Assembly (NCBI RefSeq): GCF_009709615.1
Contig: NZ_WJYA01000004.1
Location: 682,001-746,000, forward strand
Direction of reading: 5' to 3'
DNA length: 64,000 bases
Source of the DNA: Winogradskyella ouciana
GTDB taxonomy: Bacteria > Bacteroidota > Bacteroidia > Flavobacteriales > Flavobacteriaceae
The notes under the pieces are model-generated. The model was given only the letters and a program-made list of their open reading frames with translations, did no database searches and was not told the DNA's origin. Within the stretch, counting starts at the first letter, position 1; each line of letters begins with the position of its first letter. This document shows positions 63,971 to 64,000 of the stretch, piece after piece. Both the position numbers and the translations under genes were made by a program.

Positions 63971-64000
63971 ATGAAAAAAATATATTTAATCTTCGGTCTT
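63971..64000 (+). CDS. Start of a further exported protein (partial, runs off the window)
   Basis: Only ten codons are visible (MKKIYLIFGL). The Lys-Lys start followed by a hydrophobic stretch is a signal-peptide start. It lies 20 bases after the rhodanese stop codon, so it is probably in the same transcript. Nothing more can be said. Confidence 0.6.
   Translation, partial: MKKIYLIFGL

Overview
The window is a chromosomal segment of a Bacteroidetes bacterium, almost certainly a marine member of the Flavobacteriaceae. The evidence is AT-rich coding DNA, type IX secretion sorting domains of both the A and B kinds, lack of Shine-Dalgarno sequences, promoters of the flavobacterial type (TTG, about 19 bases, TAnnTTTG), and family-typical neighbourhoods: era-der, coaD-ddl-PASTA-rluD, alaS beside M23/MerR/LemA/TPM, and a sigma/TPR/CHAT cassette. 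No phage, insertion sequence, integron or CRISPR array is visible. The genes look like core and envelope genes, broken up by small dispersed palindromes.

Layout. 1-4.2 kb: end of an RND efflux pump, its TolC-like outer-membrane partner, a CPXCG zinc-ribbon protein and a secreted leucine-rich-repeat protein. 4.3 kb: initiator tRNA-Met between two terminators. 4.4-10.1 kb: lipoprotein, SpoU methyltransferase, then a tight leftward operon of ECF sigma factor, membrane TPR protein and CHAT-protease-like TPR protein. 10.2-14.1 kb: leftward operon of three envelope proteins plus a transglutaminase-like protein. 14.4-20.5 kb: a 2038-residue T9SS cargo with 14 FG-GAP-like blades and two LamG domains nested in HYR domains. 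20.7-24 kb: tricorn-like protease. 24.1-31.7 kb: era, der, a C-type-lectin T9SS cargo and a TonB-receptor-like barrel. 31.7-35.5 kb: leftward M23 peptidase, MerR, LemA and three TPM genes. 35.7-45.7 kb: alaS, GSCFA protein, HEAT protein, lipoprotein, beta-propeller, histidine kinase and LuxR-type regulator, coaD. 45.8-55 kb: ddl, PASTA, rluD, a repeat island, yaaA, uracil-glycosylase-like protein, DEAD-box helicase, small proteins, trmL. 55.1-62.3 kb: complete leftward trpEGDCFBA operon. 62.3-64 kb: two thioredoxin-fold proteins, a rhodanese and the start of one more exported protein.

Most interesting. Upstream of trpE lies a complete-looking ribosome-mediated attenuator: a consensus promoter, an 18-codon leader peptide with three consecutive Trp codons, a strong terminator ending just before trpE, and a leader segment at the peptide stop codon able to pair with the terminator loop and 3' arm. 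Second, palindromic elements sit in nearly every gap of the trp operon and just before several start codons. One family member lies in frame inside a uracil-glycosylase-like gene, and a 77-base two-hairpin unit is duplicated between rluD and yaaA. Third, the sigma/TPR/CHAT operon is a candidate signalling-protease system of unknown trigger.

Limits: every call comes from reading the sequence and translations by eye. No database search, structure prediction or folding program was run. Residue positions are approximate unless tied to a named motif.
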